From Paralithodes platypus (Eukaryota > Arthropoda > Malacostraca > Decapoda > Lithodidae): a stretch of DNA of 64,000 bases. The DNA lies in the NCBI GenBank assembly GCA_032716605.1, contig CM064481.1, positions 17,726,811 through 17,790,810 of the forward strand. The letters are read 5' to 3'. Positions 62,546 to 64,000 of the stretch are shown in pieces (within the stretch, counting starts at the first letter, position 1; each line of letters begins with the position of its first letter). The notes under the pieces were generated by a model that had not been told where the DNA came from, did not search any database, and worked only from the letters and a program-made list of their open reading frames with translations. Made by a program: the position numbers and the translations under genes.

Positions 62546-64000
62546 TATGTCCCTCCGTCTTATTCACGCCAGACTATGGTTTGCCGCGTTTCCTGAAGGA
62601 ACCGTGGGTGTCTGTGTGTAAGAAAAGTACTTCGCACCCAATCGAATTGGGAAGTTTTTTTTTTTTTTTTTTTTTTTTAATACTTCCAGCAAAGGGCCTT
62701 GTGCTTCTTTGTACGTATATTCTTCAGCTCGTCCTTTTTAATAATCCACTACTTTGGTAGTGATGCCAAATTTGGAAGACCTGTGTCAGCATTAGTAGGT
62801 GTTACTCTGGTGGTTGTTTCCTGTATCGGGAGCTGTTATTTTACGAGCAGGTTGTTTAGGATGGACAGGTACCTGAGCCAGTGGAACTGTGTTTGGTATG
62901 TCATGTTGTGATCTGGAAGGAGCAAGAGAACTACTTTGAGATCTCGGATAGTCTTATCTAAAGGCGTAACAATTTTCCGTTGGGTTTGCTTGCCACATTA
63001 CTGCATGGATTTAATAAAAATTACTTGAAATTAGCCCAACTAGCCTCCTGGGTTTATGTATTTCAGCTTCAGTATTCATCTGACTCAGTTTTTTAGGGAG
63101 AATCAATGTGTGTGGAGAAAACCACGGGGTTGAATCAACCTGTTATTCAATAGTATCACCTAGCCATACTAGGGAAGGAGGGGGAGGGGATGACATGTTC
63201 AGCACTTGGCTCAGCCAAGGCGGTAGAGGAGGCAGGTAATTCTTTGTTTATTCGGAGAAAACAGGATTAGCAGGGTGACCGGCATGTCAGATAATTGTCC
63301 CCGGCCTGGGGATATGTGTGTAGGGTGCAGGATTTGAAATCCTGATTACACGTCAGATAAGTTTGGGACTTCCAAGGTGGGTAGCTTTTATGTTTGTGGT
63401 TTGATAATTTCCCAGGACCCCAATGGGAATATGTCTAACGGCTTTAATGGACTATCCTTAGTTGGGGTTAAGCCCGGTTGGTACCCATCATATTTGTAAC
63501 AAATGATGTGGTACCCATTTTGTAAAAGCTAATTGAGTAATGTTATTGTTATTATTCTTCTTCTTATTCTTATTCTTCCGTTTATTACTGGAAGGCTCTG
63601 AGCCGACCGACCTATGTCATTTTCTTGCTAGGTCCGGACATTTTCTTGTCGGGAGATGGGGACTAGTTAGGAGTTCTAGGAGAGATGATTCTAAAAAACT
63701 TACATATTTTAGTATTGCTGGTACTTGGAGATTCTTTGTAAAAGGTACAGTACCTGAATTGTTAGATTTTACTGAACTCCATATAGATAATATGCCCGAG
63801 GGTATACCTGTTTTTTGGGTCATTGTTATAAGCAAAGCTTATATGGATAGTGAAGGTACCCTTAGCCGGTGAACCTGAAATGTCTAGTAATTTGTCAAAT
63901 CAACTCACCTTAACCTATAAGGTGTTCGGATACTCCAGTGGTTGTCACTTGGAGGGGGAGGTGATGTTTTACTTGTTGAAAAGATTCTTCTCCGGTAGTG
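62546..64000. other. presumed decayed DIRS-3 Gag region, no intact gene
   Basis: The position corresponds to the Gag-like gene of a minus-strand DIRS, but I can match no block with confidence. It contains a T run at 62655-62680 and a (TTATTC)-rich stretch at 63541-63580. The longest frames are short and show no domain. Confidence 0.35.

Noticed and set aside
63540..63872. 110-codon plus-strand frame at the right edge
   Set aside because: Leu/Phe-rich start from a TTATTC repeat, no domain, and on the strand opposite to the DIRS remnant.

Overview
This is a eukaryotic window that reads as repeat-rich animal DNA. An arthropod, and among arthropods a decapod crustacean, is my best guess. The basis is the mixture of families (piggyBac, pogo/Tigger-like MITEs, an RTE-type LINE with a 5' end I associate with crustaceans and insects, L2/CR1-type LINE pieces, DIRS, Ty3/gypsy) together with abundant microsatellites; the taxon call is an inference. 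I find no convincing host gene, no tRNA or rRNA gene, and nothing bacterial. Essentially every long open reading frame belongs to a transposable element.

Layout. 1-3477: the 3' part of piggyBac copy A (+), with an apparently intact transposase cut by the window edge. 3.8-7.0 kb: a frameshifted RTE-type LINE (-). 7.2-7.8 kb: a pogo-like MITE end abutting a CR1-type LINE scrap. 7.9-9.9 kb: AT-rich then GC-rich unique DNA. 9.87-16.44 kb: a pogo-like MITE interrupted at TTAA by degenerate piggyBac copy D (-), itself interrupted by two further TA-flanked elements. 16.5-26.0 kb: a five-level nest, with an outer TIR element containing Tigger-like element 2, which contains Tigger-like element 3, which contains a long inverted repeat (split by Tigger-like element 4) and piggyBac copy B (+, one nonsense codon). 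26.3-27.66 kb: two TA-flanked MITEs sharing one TA.

27.66-35.0 kb: a DIRS-type tyrosine-recombinase retrotransposon (-) with three open frames (Gag-like, RT/RNase H, tyrosine recombinase), the last extended by a piggyBac MITE. 35.0-41.3 kb: DIRS terminal sequence carrying an L2-like LINE tail, a piggyBac MITE and piggyBac copy C (-, three nonsense codons, a SINE upstream of its start). 41.3-56.8 kb: a decayed second DIRS with satellite-like arrays, interrupted by a Ty3/gypsy element (-) with an intact pol frame and a 53-bp minisatellite. 56.8-64 kb: a pair of near-identical 970-bp long-TIR elements within the remains of a third DIRS.

The elements do not form a pathway. The window's main value is as a readable record of target choice (TTAA for piggyBac, TA for pogo/Tigger) and of relative age by nesting. 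The strongest structural observation is a shared end architecture in the piggyBac family. Left ends carry two CCGG-anchored boxes 43-45 bp apart, each box holding a subfamily-specific palindrome; right ends carry two CCGG sites 31-34 bp apart. The MITEs show which autonomous-type end they copy.
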